DNA from: Bacteroidaceae bacterium
GTDB taxonomy: Bacteria; Bacteroidota; Bacteroidia; Bacteroidales; Bacteroidaceae
Reading direction: 5' to 3'
Assembly: GCA_017616445.1 (NCBI GenBank)
Contig: JAFZYE010000079.1
Span: 1 to 63,624, forward strand
Length of the DNA stretch: 63,624 bases
This document shows positions 9,073 to 18,638 of the stretch, in pieces (positions within the stretch are counted from its first letter, which is position 1; each line of letters starts with the position of its first letter). The position numbers were made by a program, and so were the translations under genes. The notes beneath the pieces are model-generated. The model ran no database searches. It saw only the letters and a list, made by a program, of their open reading frames with translations, and had not been told where the DNA came from.

Positions 9073-9108
9073 GGGCTAATTGGGCTAATTGGACTAATTG
9101 GACTAATG
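9073..9108. repeat. Four tandem 9-bp repeats
   Basis: GGGCTAATT occurs twice, then GGACTAATT and GGACTAATG, in perfect 9-bp register. They occupy the short gap between panB and the upstream hydrolase gene. Copy number could vary by slippage. No function is evident. Confidence 0.8.
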
Positions 9109-9112
9109 GGCC

Positions 9113-9913
9113 TCAGAGTTGCCAAGGTCCCGTGGGGATGAGTCGTCGGAGTACCTCGAGTTGGAAGTCCTTGCCGGCGATGATGCCGAACGAGCGAAGA
9201 TACATCTCTATCGTCTTGCGTGCCAGTTCCGGGTGGTTGTTCTCCTCGCTGAGGTGGCATAGCCATACATATTTCAGTTCTGGGTGCAGACATTCGGCAA
9301 GTACCTGTGCCGCCTGATGATTGCTGAGATGGCCTGTGCCGCTCATGATGCGGTCTTGCAACATCTTCGGATATTTTCCGTTGCGCAGCATCTCCTCGTC
9401 GTAGTTGGCCTCAAGCACCAAGTAGTTGGAGCGGAGGATGTATTCCTTCACGGTGTCTGTCGCCATACCTACATCGGTCATGATGGTGAAGGTCTCTTCG
9501 CCATAGCGGATGCAGTAGCCTACATTCTCGGCTGAGTCGTGAGGGATGGGGAAGGGGGTGATGTGAAACCCTGCCAGTTCGAACTCGCAGTCTTTCTCAA
9601 CTGTGCGGACCTTGTCGGCATCGATCAACTTGGTTGCACGGTAGTTGCCTCTCATCCCTTTATGCACCAGTTCGGTGGCATAGACAGGCAGACAATACTC
9701 CTGACTCACATATCCTGCGGCCTTCACATGGTCGGCATGGTCGTGGGTGACGATGATTCCCTTGATGTTTGCGAAACTCAGTCCGTATTCCTTCATGTGA
9801 CGTTTCAGGCGACGAATGCCAATACCGGCATCGATGAGGATGGCACCTTCATCGTTGCCCAAGTAGTAGCAATTGCCACAACTTCCACTTCCAAAAGCCA
9901 AAAACGTCAGCAT
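9113..9913 (-). CDS. MBL-fold metallo-hydrolase (YycJ/WalJ-like)
   Basis: A 266-residue single-domain metallo-beta-lactamase-fold hydrolase. The start MLTFLAFGSGSCGNCYYL is typical of the YycJ branch. The metal site THDHADH lies at residues 56-62, with further ligands in PIPHDSAEN, MTDVG and the C-terminal LCHLSEENNHPE. YycJ-type proteins have been linked to nuclease or phosphodiesterase activity, but the substrate here is unknown. There is no signal peptide, so it is cytoplasmic. It is upstream of panB on the same strand, separated by a 9-bp tandem repeat. Confidence 0.88.
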   Translation of the reverse strand: MLTFLAFGSGSCGNCYYLGNDEGAILIDAGIGIRRLKRHMKEYGLSFANIKGIIVTHDHADHVKAAGYVSQEYCLPVYATELVHKGMRGNYRATKLIDADKVRTVEKDCEFELAGFHITPFPIPHDSAENVGYCIRYGEETFTIMTDVGMATDTVKEYILRSNYLVLEANYDEEMLRNGKYPKMLQDRIMSGTGHLSNHQAAQVLAECLHPELKYVWLCHLSEENNHPELARKTIEMYLRSFGIIAGKDFQLEVLRRLIPTGPWQL

Positions 9914-10078
9914 TTTATGACAAAAATACGTTTAATTACATGATTTAGCCTGCAAAGATAAGAATAATTTATAATGTATAATGTATAATTTATAAAATTT
10001 TAGTAATTTTGTCGGTGAATTCATCGTTCTACGAAAGAATGTATGTATCAATAAACCAATAATAATATCGTTTTAGGT

Positions 10079-10777
10079 ATGAAGAACTTTAAATCTTTAT
10101 CAGTCGTATTGTTAGTCGCTGCAGCTTCAATGGTAAGTTGTGGCTTCGGACCACAGGGTACAACAACAGGTGGCACAAGTTCCAACAACAACGCAGCCCT
10201 CGAGACGGGTATGGGCGTACTTGGGGCATTGCTCACTGGTGGCAACACCACTGACGCTACCAGTTCATTACTCACTGGTGTCATCGGTGCTTTGACCAAT
10301 AATGCCCAGTCGGGATCTATCGTAGGCACTTGGGTTTATACTGAGCCATCTGTAGAATTCACCAGCCAGAACCTCTTGGCGCAGGCAGGTGGTATGATAG
10401 CCGCTAACCAGATGGTTACGAAACTGTCTCCTTATTACGAGAAGGTGGGCATCAAGCCTGGTACATTCACCATGACCTTCAATCAGGACAATACCTGTGT
10501 TGTTACCATCGCAGGTAAGACTCAGCAGGCTAACTACACTTACGACCCAAACGCACACACCCTGCGTATCACAGGTCAGGTCGTTGGCCTTTCGTTCGGT
10601 ACGGCTTATGCAACAGTGTCTACCAATCAGATGTCTCTGACCCTCGACTCATCAAAACTGTTGGATGTAGCCAAGAACGTGACAGCTAAGTCACAGAACT
10701 CTACGATGAATGCCATCTCATCTATCGCCGATACATTCAACGGCATGAAGACGGGATTTAAGTTCACCAAAAAATAA
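10079..10777 (+). CDS. Lipoprotein with DUF4923-like (lipocalin-like) domain
   Basis: A 232-residue lipoprotein: the signal ends MVSC (Cys22) and a low-complexity Gly/Thr/Asn stretch follows. From about residue 80, GSIVGTWVYTEPSVEFTS opens a beta-rich domain with a helical insert (LLAQAGGMIAANQMVTKLSPYY) and repeated beta strands. This fits my recollection of DUF4923, a Bacteroidetes family of unknown role. TAATTTTG at 10004-10011 is a plausible -7 box, though I see no matching -33 box. The protein is probably anchored to a membrane in the periplasm or on the surface. No partner is evident. Confidence 0.75.
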   Translation: MKNFKSLSVVLLVAAASMVSCGFGPQGTTTGGTSSNNNAALETGMGVLGALLTGGNTTDATSSLLTGVIGALTNNAQSGSIVGTWVYTEPSVEFTSQNLLAQAGGMIAANQMVTKLSPYYEKVGIKPGTFTMTFNQDNTCVVTIAGKTQQANYTYDPNAHTLRITGQVVGLSFGTAYATVSTNQMSLTLDSSKLLDVAKNVTAKSQNSTMNAISSIADTFNGMKTGFKFTKK

Positions 10778-10862
10778 AACTTAGTCTTTAGGCTTTAGAC
10801 ACTAGACTTTAGACTTGAAACTTTAAACTTGAAACTCCAGCCCCAGGGGCTGGGGGCTTAAA
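10778..10862. repeat. AT-rich short repeats followed by a C/G palindrome
   Basis: Copies of TTTAGAC- and CTTTAAACTTGAAA-type words are followed by CCAGCCCC, A, GGGGCTGG (10837-10853), an exact inverted repeat, and then a third G-run. The hairpin plus an extra G-run resembles the palindromic element family found elsewhere in the window. Confidence 0.55.
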
Positions 10863-10903
10863 GTTTTTCTAACCAGTCTGCAACTATTATAACAAAGGAT
10901 ACA

Positions 10904-11644
10904 ATGAAAAAAAAATTGATGTTGTTGGCCCTCCTATGTGGGCTTGTGTCATTCCCTGTATGGGCTGACGATGTGGAAGGAGATACCGACCCCGAAGAGG
11001 AAGAAGCAGAAGAGAAAATAAATGTCGGGTTTGTGCTCGGATATGTCAATAAACAATGGACTTCGAATATTCGAGGTGGCCATTACAGTGAGAACCTATG
11101 GGGCGAAGAAGGAAAGCGTCTGCATGGAATTCAGTTGGGTATGACCTACACACCTACCTTGCCGATGGGCTTGGGCGTGTATACGGGTCTGATTGCCGAA
11201 ATCTATTTCTCGTCGAGCAAGGCAATGGGCTACGACGAGTTCACGGAGTTCAGCCTCTATGTCCCGATTCATGCCAACTTCAAGCTGCCTCTGTCGAAGG
11301 ATGTGTCGCTGAGAGCACGAGGCGGTTTGGGCCTGAACATTGCCTGTCATGGTGGATTCACCAATCACGATGCCTATTATTGGGTATGGGAGTGGGATGA
11401 TTTCTATGGCGATTATCATCGCGAAAAGAAACACTATGAGCTCGATCACCTCCGTTACGGCAAGGACGGATGGCCCAAGCGATTCAATGCCGCTTTGGAG
11501 TTTGCTGTAGGCATTGAGATAAAGAATTTTGTTCTTTCGGGCGGTTATTCTTGGGGACTGACCGACCATCAGTTCTATAAGGACGTCCCAGGTTCATCAA
11601 CCCATCAGGATAAATTGACAATTTCCTTGGGTTATGAATTCTAA
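10904..11644 (+). CDS. Small outer-membrane beta-barrel protein
   Basis: 246 residues with a Sec signal peptide (MKKKLMLLALLCGLVSFPVWA). An acidic segment follows (EGDTDPEEEEAEEK), then alternating amphipathic strands ending in LTISLGYEF. A terminal Phe is typical of barrels inserted by the BAM complex. Length suggests about eight strands. A Trp/Tyr-rich insert (YYWVWEWDDFYGDYHREKK, about residues 163-181) is a likely exposed loop. The family is not identified precisely, and porin or OmpW-like is only a guess. It appears to be a single-gene unit. Confidence 0.75.
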   Translation: MKKKLMLLALLCGLVSFPVWADDVEGDTDPEEEEAEEKINVGFVLGYVNKQWTSNIRGGHYSENLWGEEGKRLHGIQLGMTYTPTLPMGLGVYTGLIAEIYFSSSKAMGYDEFTEFSLYVPIHANFKLPLSKDVSLRARGGLGLNIACHGGFTNHDAYYWVWEWDDFYGDYHREKKHYELDHLRYGKDGWPKRFNAALEFAVGIEIKNFVLSGGYSWGLTDHQFYKDVPGSSTHQDKLTISLGYEF

Positions 11645-11787
11645 TCGAATAATTATAACTAACAAATGTTAAATATGCGGTTTCGGAGCGTTTTTTTGTA
11701 AATTATTCGTTACTCCGCATCTTTATGTCTTAGTTTTTTCGTAACTTTGTGCCTCGAAATCGAATTTAAAAGTATTTTTAAGGTAAA

Positions 11788-13563
11788 ATGGAGAAGAGAA
11801 AGATTCAGTTCAGTCTCGTTTATAGAGATATGTTTCAGTCGAGCGGTAAGTTCCAACCCCGCAAAGACCAGTTAGAGCGCATAGCTCCCGTCATCATCAA
11901 GATGGGATGCTTTGCTCGTGTAGAAACCAACGGCGGTGCCTTCGAGCAAGTGAACCTGCTGTATGGCGAAAACCCAAACAAGGCAGTACGTGCATTTACC
12001 AAGCCATTCAACGAGGTGGGCATCAAGACCCACATGTTGGACCGTGGTCTGAATGCGCTGCGTATGTTCCCAGTGCCTGCTGACGTGCGTCGATTGATGT
12101 ATAAGGTGAAGCATGCACAGGGTGTGGACATCACCCGTATCTTCTGTGGACTGAACGATACACGCAATATTATTCCTTCCATCAAATATGCACTTGAGGC
12201 AGGTATGACTCCTCAGGCTACATTGTGTATCACAACCAGCCCTATCCACACAGCTGAATATTATGCGAATATCGCAGAGCAGCTGATTGCAGCTGGAGCA
12301 CCTGAAATCTGTCTGAAGGATATGGCAGGTATCGGACAGCCTGCGATGTTGGGTAAGTTGGTGAAGATGATCAAGGACAAGCACCCTGAAATCATCATCC
12401 AGTATCACGGCCACAGTGGTCCAGGTCTGTCGATGGCCAGCATCCTCGAGGTTTGTAAGAACGGTGCCGATGTTATCGATACCGCTATCGAACCGCTGTC
12501 ATGGGGTAAGGTACATCCAGACATCATCTCTGTTCAGAGCATGCTGAAGAACTATGGATTCGATGTGCCTGAAATCAATATGGATGCCTACATGGAGGCT
12601 CGTAAGCTCACTCAGGAGTTTATTGACGATTTCCTCGGCTACTTCATGAACCCAGCCAACAAGCTGATGTCTTCTCTCTTGTTGGGTTGTGGACTCCCTG
12701 GAGGTATGATGGGAAGTATGATGGCCGACCTGAAAGGTGTGATGGATGCCATCAACAACAACCGCAAGAACAAGGGTGAGGAACCGCTGAGCGAGGATGC
12801 TTTGCTCGTTCGCCTCTTCAACGAGGTGGCATACGTTTGGCCACGTGTCGGATATCCTCCATTGGTAACTCCATTCTCTCAGTATGTGAAGAACATCGCA
12901 TTGATGAACCTCCTCACTGAGTCAATGGGCAAGCCACGCTACACGATGATGGACGACTCTATCTGGGGTATGATTCTCGGAAAGAGCGGTAAGTTGCCTG
13001 GCGAGGTTGCTCCTGAGATTATCGAGTTGGCAAAGGAGAAAGGATTCGAATTCACGACAGCTGATCCTCAGTCGAACTATCCAGACGACCTCCCACGTTT
13101 CATCGAGGAGATGAAGAAGAATGGTTGGGAGCGTGGCGAAGACGACGAGGAACTCTTCGAGTTCGCTATGCACGAGAGCCAGTATCGCGACTACAAGAGC
13201 GGTATTGCCAAGGAGCGTTTCCTCAAGGACCTCCAGGCTGCTAAGGATAAGGAGTTGCAGAAGAAAGGCATGTCGCTGGCTGACGTTGCAGCATACAAGC
13301 ATGCTGAGTCGGATGCCATCACAGCACCTGACAGCGGAACCGTTATGTGGGAAGTAAACGGTGATGGCGAATGTGTTCCAAGCATCGACCCAATGGTTGG
13401 TAAGGAATACAAGGAAGGTGACCGCTTCTGCTACCTGCAGAACCAGTTCGGACAGACCGTAGAGGTGCCTGCTGCACTTGGCGGCAAGCTCGTCGAGGTA
13501 TGCGCTAAGCAGGGTAGCAAAGTCCGCAAGGGCGATGTCATCGGATTCATCCGCAGAAAATAA
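11788..13563 (+). CDS. Carboxyltransferase subunit related to OadA/PycB, with a degenerate biotinyl domain
   Basis: 591 residues. The N-terminal half is an HMGL-like carboxyltransferase TIM barrel. VYRDMFQSSGKF replaces the usual start motif, CLKDMAGIGQP supplies the conserved active-site Lys, and YHGHSGPG supplies the metal His pair. Such subunits move a carboxyl group between biotin and pyruvate or oxaloacetate. The C-terminal 80 residues look like a biotinyl/lipoyl domain (APDSGTVMWEV ... KVRKGDVIGFI). However, the biotin-accepting AMKM motif is absent and NQFGQ lies in its place. The enzyme should therefore need a separate biotin carrier, and none is nearby. TAACTTTG at 11742-11749 is a likely -7 box. 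A terminator-like hairpin follows the gene. Confidence 0.85.
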   Translation: MEKRKIQFSLVYRDMFQSSGKFQPRKDQLERIAPVIIKMGCFARVETNGGAFEQVNLLYGENPNKAVRAFTKPFNEVGIKTHMLDRGLNALRMFPVPADVRRLMYKVKHAQGVDITRIFCGLNDTRNIIPSIKYALEAGMTPQATLCITTSPIHTAEYYANIAEQLIAAGAPEICLKDMAGIGQPAMLGKLVKMIKDKHPEIIIQYHGHSGPGLSMASILEVCKNGADVIDTAIEPLSWGKVHPDIISVQSMLKNYGFDVPEINMDAYMEARKLTQEFIDDFLGYFMNPANKLMSSLLLGCGLPGGMMGSMMADLKGVMDAINNNRKNKGEEPLSEDALLVRLFNEVAYVWPRVGYPPLVTPFSQYVKNIALMNLLTESMGKPRYTMMDDSIWGMILGKSGKLPGEVAPEIIELAKEKGFEFTTADPQSNYPDDLPRFIEEMKKNGWERGEDDEELFEFAMHESQYRDYKSGIAKERFLKDLQAAKDKELQKKGMSLADVAAYKHAESDAITAPDSGTVMWEVNGDGECVPSIDPMVGKEYKEGDRFCYLQNQFGQTVEVPAALGGKLVEVCAKQGSKVRKGDVIGFIRRK

Positions 13564-13573
13564 AAAAAAGACT

Positions 13574-13599
13574 ATGCAGAGGGGCTCCCCCCTCTGCAT
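13574..13599 (+). terminator. Probable terminator after the carboxyltransferase gene
   Basis: An 11-bp perfect stem (ATGCAGAGGGG with CCCCTCTGCAT) and a 4-base loop start 11 bp after the stop. An A-run precedes it. The downstream T-run is poor, so termination may be partial. Confidence 0.6.
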
Positions 13600-13678
13600 C
13601 AGCTTTATTTACATTGTACATTCTACATTTTACATTGTACATTTAACATTTTACATTATATATTATACATTAATTATT

Positions 13679-15013
13679 ATGAACCTTAAAATTAAACTTT
13701 TTGCCTTGAGCATCTCTATGTATGCTCTTAGTGCTTCGGCTCAGTTCGGCGGTTTTGGTGGCTTCGGAGGAGGCTTCGGTGGTGGTTTCGGTGGCTTCGG
13801 TCAGCGTCAGCAGGAAGCTCCACGCTCTACACAAGGTGCGTTCACCACTCGCCAGTATCGCAACTATTTCCTTGAGTGTGGTTACACACAGAAACAGATT
13901 GACCAAAAACTTCAGGAGGTCTTCAACGACGTCTTCACAGGTCCCCACAAGTGTTACTTCGAGGTGGATGGCAATATGGCATACATCTCTGACGTGAAAA
14001 ACCGTGACGTGCGTACCGAGGGTATGTCATACGGTATGATGATTGCTGTGCAGTTCGACCGCAAGGACATCTTCGACAAACTGTGGCGTTGGTGCGAGAA
14101 ATATATGCATCATCACGATGGTGCGCTTGATGGCTATTTCGCTTGGAGCTGCCGCACCGATGGTACCCGCAACTCTAACGGTCCTGCATCTGACGGTGAG
14201 TTGTATTACATCACATCGCTCATCTTCGCATCTAACCGCTGGGGCAACGATGGTGAGTTCAACTACTTGGCCGAGGCTCAGAACATCCTCAACAAATCGA
14301 TGATGAAGGCTGGTATGAACAACACGGCTCCACTCATCAATCTGGAGCATAAGATCATCACCTTCACTCCCGATCCAGGTGGCAGCCAGTACACCGACCC
14401 ATCGTATAACATCCCTGCTTTCTATGAGGTATGGGCACGTTGGGCCAATGATGGCCGCTCTCGCTTCTGGTATGCATGTGCCGACTCAGCTCGTGCTTAT
14501 CTCCACCGTTGCATCAATCCTGTTACGGGTCTGAATCCCGATTATAGCAACTTCGACGGCTCTGTACGTGGAGGATGGGGAGGAAGCGACAACTTCCGCT
14601 TCGACTCATGGCGTGTTCCTATGAACATCGCACTCGACTACAACTGGTCACGCGACGATAAGGAATGGCAGGAGAACTATGCGAACACCATCCAGAACTT
14701 CCTATATAAAGAAGGTGTAAAGACTTTCGTGGATCAGTACACCCTCGATGGTAAGCGTCCAGAGAACCCAATGCGTGCAGGTTCGTTCCCACCGGCACTG
14801 CGTCACACCATCGGCTTCTGTGCTACTGCTGCTGCCGTATCGCTCGCAGCAACACACGATAAGAGCAAGGAGTTTGTGAAGCACTTCTGGGAGATGCCGT
14901 TTGCACCGCTTGAGGACGGATTCTTCGATGAGTACTACGACAGTCTGCTCCGTCTCTTTGCTTTCATGCACCTGAGCGGAAAGTATCAGATTATCTTCCC
15001 AAAGGAAGCATAA
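13679..15013 (+). CDS. Secreted GH8 family glycoside hydrolase (exo-oligoxylanase-like)
   Basis: 444 residues. GH8 enzymes cut beta-1,4 linkages in xylan, cellulose or chitosan, and Bacteroidetes members often release xylose from the reducing end of oligoxylans. The signal peptide (MNLKIKLFALSISMYALSASA) is followed by a Gly/Phe-rich linker (FGGFGGFGGGFGGGFGGFG). The catalytic domain shows VRTEGMSYGMMIAVQ, where Glu114 is the likely general acid, then LDGYFAWSC, ASDGELYYITSL, and FDSWRVPMNIALDYNW. The ATG at 13679 is chosen because it opens the signal peptide. Upstream in-frame codons run through TACATTTTAC-type repeats. No carbohydrate-utilisation genes (SusC/D) are adjacent, so this is an isolated enzyme gene. 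Confidence 0.9.
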   Translation: MNLKIKLFALSISMYALSASAQFGGFGGFGGGFGGGFGGFGQRQQEAPRSTQGAFTTRQYRNYFLECGYTQKQIDQKLQEVFNDVFTGPHKCYFEVDGNMAYISDVKNRDVRTEGMSYGMMIAVQFDRKDIFDKLWRWCEKYMHHHDGALDGYFAWSCRTDGTRNSNGPASDGELYYITSLIFASNRWGNDGEFNYLAEAQNILNKSMMKAGMNNTAPLINLEHKIITFTPDPGGSQYTDPSYNIPAFYEVWARWANDGRSRFWYACADSARAYLHRCINPVTGLNPDYSNFDGSVRGGWGGSDNFRFDSWRVPMNIALDYNWSRDDKEWQENYANTIQNFLYKEGVKTFVDQYTLDGKRPENPMRAGSFPPALRHTIGFCATAAAVSLAATHDKSKEFVKHFWEMPFAPLEDGFFDEYYDSLLRLFAFMHLSGKYQIIFPKEA

Positions 15014-15054
15014 AAAAATAATAGGCAGAGTTTCACCTCTGCCTATTATTTTTT
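15014..15054. terminator. Bidirectional terminator between the GH8 and phosphatase genes
   Basis: AAAAAATAATAGGCAGAG and CTCTGCCTATTATTTTTT form an 18-bp perfect stem around the loop TTTCAC (15031-15036). It gives an A-run before and a T-run after the GC core, so it can end transcription from both convergent genes. Confidence 0.9.
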
Positions 15055-15075
15055 TGGGGGAGTCGGAGGGGGGTC
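15055..15075. repeat. Palindromic element remnant next to a stop codon
   Basis: GGGGGAGTCGGAGGGGGG then TCT matches the right half of the type-2 element at 51949 (GGGGGAGTCAGAGGGGG then CT). The left C-run is missing: the terminator T-run stands there instead. It touches the 3' end of the phosphatase gene. Confidence 0.6.
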
Positions 15076-16490
15076 TATTCCAGATAAATGCTATTGGCAT
15101 ATTCTTTTTGTGCGGCTGTAAGGAGTTGGCGGAATACCCCATCGTTGTGAAGCTGAGCCAATGAGTAGGCGGCTACCAACCGTCCTGCCTGTACGTCGCT
15201 CTTGAAATGGAAACCGAGGATGGTGCGGCTGCGACCGTATTCATAACCTCTTTCCAAGAGGGCATCCTGACAGTCGGGCATCACTTCTACAAGGGCGAGG
15301 GCGATACCCCATCCGATGATGGAATGTGATGACGGATAGCTGGATGAGGTGCTGTATTTCGCATCTTTCTCCGGCAAAGCTGAGTGTTCACCCATTCGCA
15401 GGAACGGACGCTGACGGAATGTCCCAGACTTGGCTTGAGAGCAGGCATCGCAGAGCTTTTCGAACAGATAGGTTACAAAAGCAGCGATGTCAGGCGTAGA
15501 GGTGATGTCGATAGGGATATTCGTGCAGGCACCGTAGGTCTGCAGGAAGTAGTTGACGTGGCAGGCAGTATCTGTCACAGCGTCTTCTCCTCTTGGTGTC
15601 GTTCGTTCGGCTTTTGCCTGCCAGTAATAGGTCACATCGCCATAATGGCGGTACGATGCCGTGTCGTCAGGGTAGTCGATGATACGTTCGATATGCGGAT
15701 AGTCTGTTTCCTTCTTCTGTAGTATAATTCCTTTGATACGTTGATACTCCACACGCGCATCTTCCAAATCTTCCAGAAACTCTGCTGAGGTGTGCATGCG
15801 TGCGATGGCTGCTGAAGCTGCCAGTCGTCCAGCATCTACGTCACTCTGCCAATGGGCTCCCACGATGACACGACTGTCACCATACTCATAACCCCTGCGA
15901 AGGATGGTGTCCTGATACTCAGGAGCCATCTCTGCCAAAGCCAGGGCGGTGCTCCATCCGAATCCGGTATGTCCGGAAGGGTAGGAGCCGTTGTGACGGA
16001 GGTCCCATTCGTTGTCGAACTCACCCCACACATGTTCGTTCATCCTGGCGAAAGGACGTACACGCATGTACTTGCGCTTTGCCTTGCCTGTCGCTTTGTT
16101 ACCCGTCTCACCTACACGTTGCAGGAGTCGCCAGATGGCAGGTGTCTCTTCCTTGCTGATGGTCATATTCATCGCCTCTCCGAAAACCGTCGCCATACGT
16201 TTCACGCCATAGAGCGATTCCCAGCTTGCCTGCTTTCCCCGTTCTGTGTTACGGATTGACTTTCCCCATATCCAACGCATGTAATCGTCGACAAACAGGG
16301 TACTTGCCGTATCGGGTGGTACAGGCAGATAGGCGCATGGATCGGGTAGCTCGTTGGTCGAGAAGTATGTCGAGTTGTCTGGTCGCCTCTCTTTGTTTTG
16401 CGCATTGATAATCAGGGTACTGCAAACGAAGAGAATCAGCAACATGCTGATGAAGCGGTTGTGGATGGGTTGTGTCTGTTGAGTCATCAT
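15075..16490 (-). CDS. Secreted acid phosphatase with two fused class A (PAP2-type) domains
   Basis: About 471 residues with a signal peptide (ISMLLILFVCSTLIINAQ), so periplasmic or secreted. Class A acid phosphatases carry K-x6-RP, PSGH and SR-x5-H-x3-D. The first domain has all three (KRKYMRVRP, YPSGH, SRVIVGAHWQSD). The second has KSGTFRQRP, YPSSH and SRTILGFHFKSD, so only the Gly of PSGH differs. Usual family members have one such domain, so this is an internal duplication and fusion. I start at the ATG pair near 16490 because the promoter at 16510-16541 lies upstream of it and inside the longer frame. The C-terminus ends next to a palindromic element remnant. Confidence 0.87.
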   Translation of the reverse strand: MMTQQTQPIHNRFISMLLILFVCSTLIINAQNKERRPDNSTYFSTNELPDPCAYLPVPPDTASTLFVDDYMRWIWGKSIRNTERGKQASWESLYGVKRMATVFGEAMNMTISKEETPAIWRLLQRVGETGNKATGKAKRKYMRVRPFARMNEHVWGEFDNEWDLRHNGSYPSGHTGFGWSTALALAEMAPEYQDTILRRGYEYGDSRVIVGAHWQSDVDAGRLAASAAIARMHTSAEFLEDLEDARVEYQRIKGIILQKKETDYPHIERIIDYPDDTASYRHYGDVTYYWQAKAERTTPRGEDAVTDTACHVNYFLQTYGACTNIPIDITSTPDIAAFVTYLFEKLCDACSQAKSGTFRQRPFLRMGEHSALPEKDAKYSTSSSYPSSHSIIGWGIALALVEVMPDCQDALLERGYEYGRSRTILGFHFKSDVQAGRLVAAYSLAQLHNDGVFRQLLTAAQKEYANSIYLE

Positions 16491-16509
16491 GGATTTGAAA
16501 TTTGTTATA

Positions 16510-16541
16510 CAAAGGTACATCTTATTTGCCAACTAACCAAA
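16510..16541 (-). promoter_or_regulatory. Promoter of the double phosphatase gene
   Basis: On the minus strand TTTG (16538-16541), 20 bp and TACCTTTG (16510-16517) match the Bacteroidetes consensus. The predicted start near 16503 leaves a leader of about 13 bases before the ATG at 16490. Confidence 0.75.
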
Positions 16542-16580
16542 CTTTTTCTTGGAAAAGGAGAAAAAAATAATAATTATAGC

Positions 16581-16611
16581 AAAAAAAAAGGGATGTGCTT
16601 ATGCACACCCC
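16581..16611 (-). terminator. dnaK transcription terminator
   Basis: On the minus strand GGGGTGTGC, ATAA, GCACATCCC (one non-Watson-Crick position) is followed by nine T residues. It lies about 100 bp after the dnaK stop codon. Confidence 0.85.
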
Positions 16612-16712
16612 TCGTGGTTATGATCGTTAGAGTCTAACTTTCTCAACTCTCAACTTTATTATGCATTATGCATTATGAATTATGCATTGTCTAAAGCCTA
16701 AAGTCTAGAGTC

Positions 16713-18638
16713 TCATTTGACTTCTTCGAAGTCAGCATCCTGAACATCTTCTGTTGATGGGCCTTGTGAAGTCTGCTGACCACCCTGTGCGCCTCCGTTG
16801 AAGCCTGCACCAGGACCAGCCTGCTGGCCACCTGCCTGAGAGTACATCTGCTGGCTTGCTGCCTGCATTACGTTGTTCAGTTCGTTGATAGCGGCATCGA
16901 TAGCGTTCACATCACCTGCCTTGTGGGCATCCTTCAGCTTGTTGAGGGCTGCATCGATGGCTGGACGCTGGTCTGCTGGCAGTTTGTCGCCATTCTCCTT
17001 GAGGAAGTTCTCAGTAGAGAAGATCATAGAGTCAGCCTGGTTGAGCTTGTCGACACGCTCGCGCTCCTTCTTATCAGCCTCTGCGTTTGCTTCAGCTTCT
17101 GCCTTCATACGGTTGATTTCGTCCTCTGACAGACCTGATGAAGCCTCGATACGGATTGACTGCTCCTTACCTGTTGCCTTGTCCTTTGCACTTACGTTGA
17201 GGATACCGTTGGCATCGATATCGAATGATACCTCAATCTGTGGAATACCACGACGTGCTGGTGCGATACCTGTGAGGTTGAAGATACCAATCTGCTTGTT
17301 CTGGTTGGCCATTGGACGCTCACCCTGAAGTACGCGGATGGTTACCTCTGTCTGGTTGTCGGCAGCTGTAGAGAAGGTCTCACTCTTCTTGCAAGGGATG
17401 GTTGTGTTGGCATCGATGAGTTTGGTCATCACACCACCGAGGGTCTCGATACCCATTGACAATGGAGTTACGTCGAGGAGCACGATGTCGCCCACACCTT
17501 CTTCCTTATTCAAGATAGCACCCTGGATAGCTGCACCTACTGCTACGACCTCGTCTGGGTTAACACCCTTTGAAGGCACTTTGCCGAAGTAGTCTTCCAC
17601 GATCTTCTGCACTGCAGGGATACGTGTTGAACCACCTACGAGGATTACCTCGTCGATATCTGATGTGCTGATACCAGCATCGCTGATGGCTTTCTTACAT
17701 GGTTCAAGACATGCCTGAATCAGGTTGTGAGCCAGTGATTCGAACTTAGCACGTGTAAGGGTCTTTACCAAGTGCTTTGGCATACCGCTTGCGACGGTGA
17801 TGTATGGCAGGTTGATCTCTGTCTGTGAAGAGCTTGAGAGCTCAATCTTAGCCTTCTCTGCTGCCTCTTTCAGACGCTGCATAGCCATTGGGTCGAGCGT
17901 AAGGTCTACACCTTCTTCGGCCTTGAACTCTGATGCCATCCACTCGATGATGACCTGGTCGAAGTCGTCACCTCCCAGGTGAGTGTTACCGTTGGTTGAG
18001 AGCACTTCGAACACACCGCCTCCGAATTCGAGGATAGAGATATCGAATGTACCACCACCGAGGTCGAACACTGCAATCTTCATATCTTTCTGAGCCTTGT
18101 CGATACCGTATGCCAGAGCAGCTGCGGTTGGCTCGTTCACGATACGCTTTACGTCGAGGCCTGCAATCTGACCTGCCTCCTTGGTTGCCTGACGCTGTGA
18201 GTCAGAGAAGTAAGCAGGAACGGTGATGACTGCCTCTGTCACTTCCTGTCCCAGATAGTCCTCTGCGGTCTTCTTCATCTTCTGAAGAATCATGGCAGAA
18301 ATCTCCTGTGGAGTATAGAGACGACCGTCGATGTCAACACGTGGGGTGTTGTTGTCGCCTTTCTTTACAGAATAAGGTACGCGTGCGATTTCCTGCTGTA
18401 CCTGGTCGTATGTCTCACCCATGAAACGCTTGATGGAGAACACCGTACGCTTTGGGTTTGTGATAGCCTGACGCTTAGCAGGGTCACCCACCTTACGTTC
18501 GCCACCATCTACGAATCCTACGATTGAAGGAGTTGTACGCTTTCCTTCACTATTTGCGATGACAACTGGTTCGTTGCCTTCGAATACAGAAACACATGAG
18601 TTTGTGGTTCCTAAGTCAATTCCAATAATCTTTCCCAT
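16713..18638 (-). CDS. dnaK: Molecular chaperone DnaK (Hsp70)
   Basis: 641 residues, normal length. The ATP-driven chaperone binds exposed hydrophobic segments with DnaJ and GrpE. The nucleotide-binding domain has [11 protein letters not shown] at the start, the phosphate-2 region [11 protein letters not shown] and [10 protein letters not shown]-type motifs. The linker and substrate domain follow ([14 protein letters not shown]), then the helical lid, a Gly/Gln-rich tail and [12 protein letters not shown]. Neither dnaJ nor grpE is adjacent. A strong terminator follows. I could not find a CIRCE-like inverted repeat upstream. Confidence 0.98.
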   Translation of the reverse strand: MGKIIGIDLGTTNSCVSVFEGNEPVVIANSEGKRTTPSIVGFVDGGERKVGDPAKRQAITNPKRTVFSIKRFMGETYDQVQQEIARVPYSVKKGDNNTPRVDIDGRLYTPQEISAMILQKMKKTAEDYLGQEVTEAVITVPAYFSDSQRQATKEAGQIAGLDVKRIVNEPTAAALAYGIDKAQKDMKIAVFDLGGGTFDISILEFGGGVFEVLSTNGNTHLGGDDFDQVIIEWMASEFKAEEGVDLTLDPMAMQRLKEAAEKAKIELSSSSQTEINLPYITVASGMPKHLVKTLTRAKFESLAHNLIQACLEPCKKAISDAGISTSDIDEVILVGGSTRIPAVQKIVEDYFGKVPSKGVNPDEVVAVGAAIQGAILNKEEGVGDIVLLDVTPLSMGIETLGGVMTKLIDANTTIPCKKSETFSTAADNQTEVTIRVLQGERPMANQNKQIGIFNLTGIAPARRGIPQIEVSFDIDANGILNVSAKDKATGKEQSIRIEASSGLSEDEINRMKAEAEANAEADKKERERVDKLNQADSMIFSTENFLKENGDKLPADQRPAIDAALNKLKDAHKAGDVNAIDAAINELNNVMQAASQQMYSQAGGQQAGPGAGFNGGAQGGQQTSQGPSTEDVQDADFEEVK

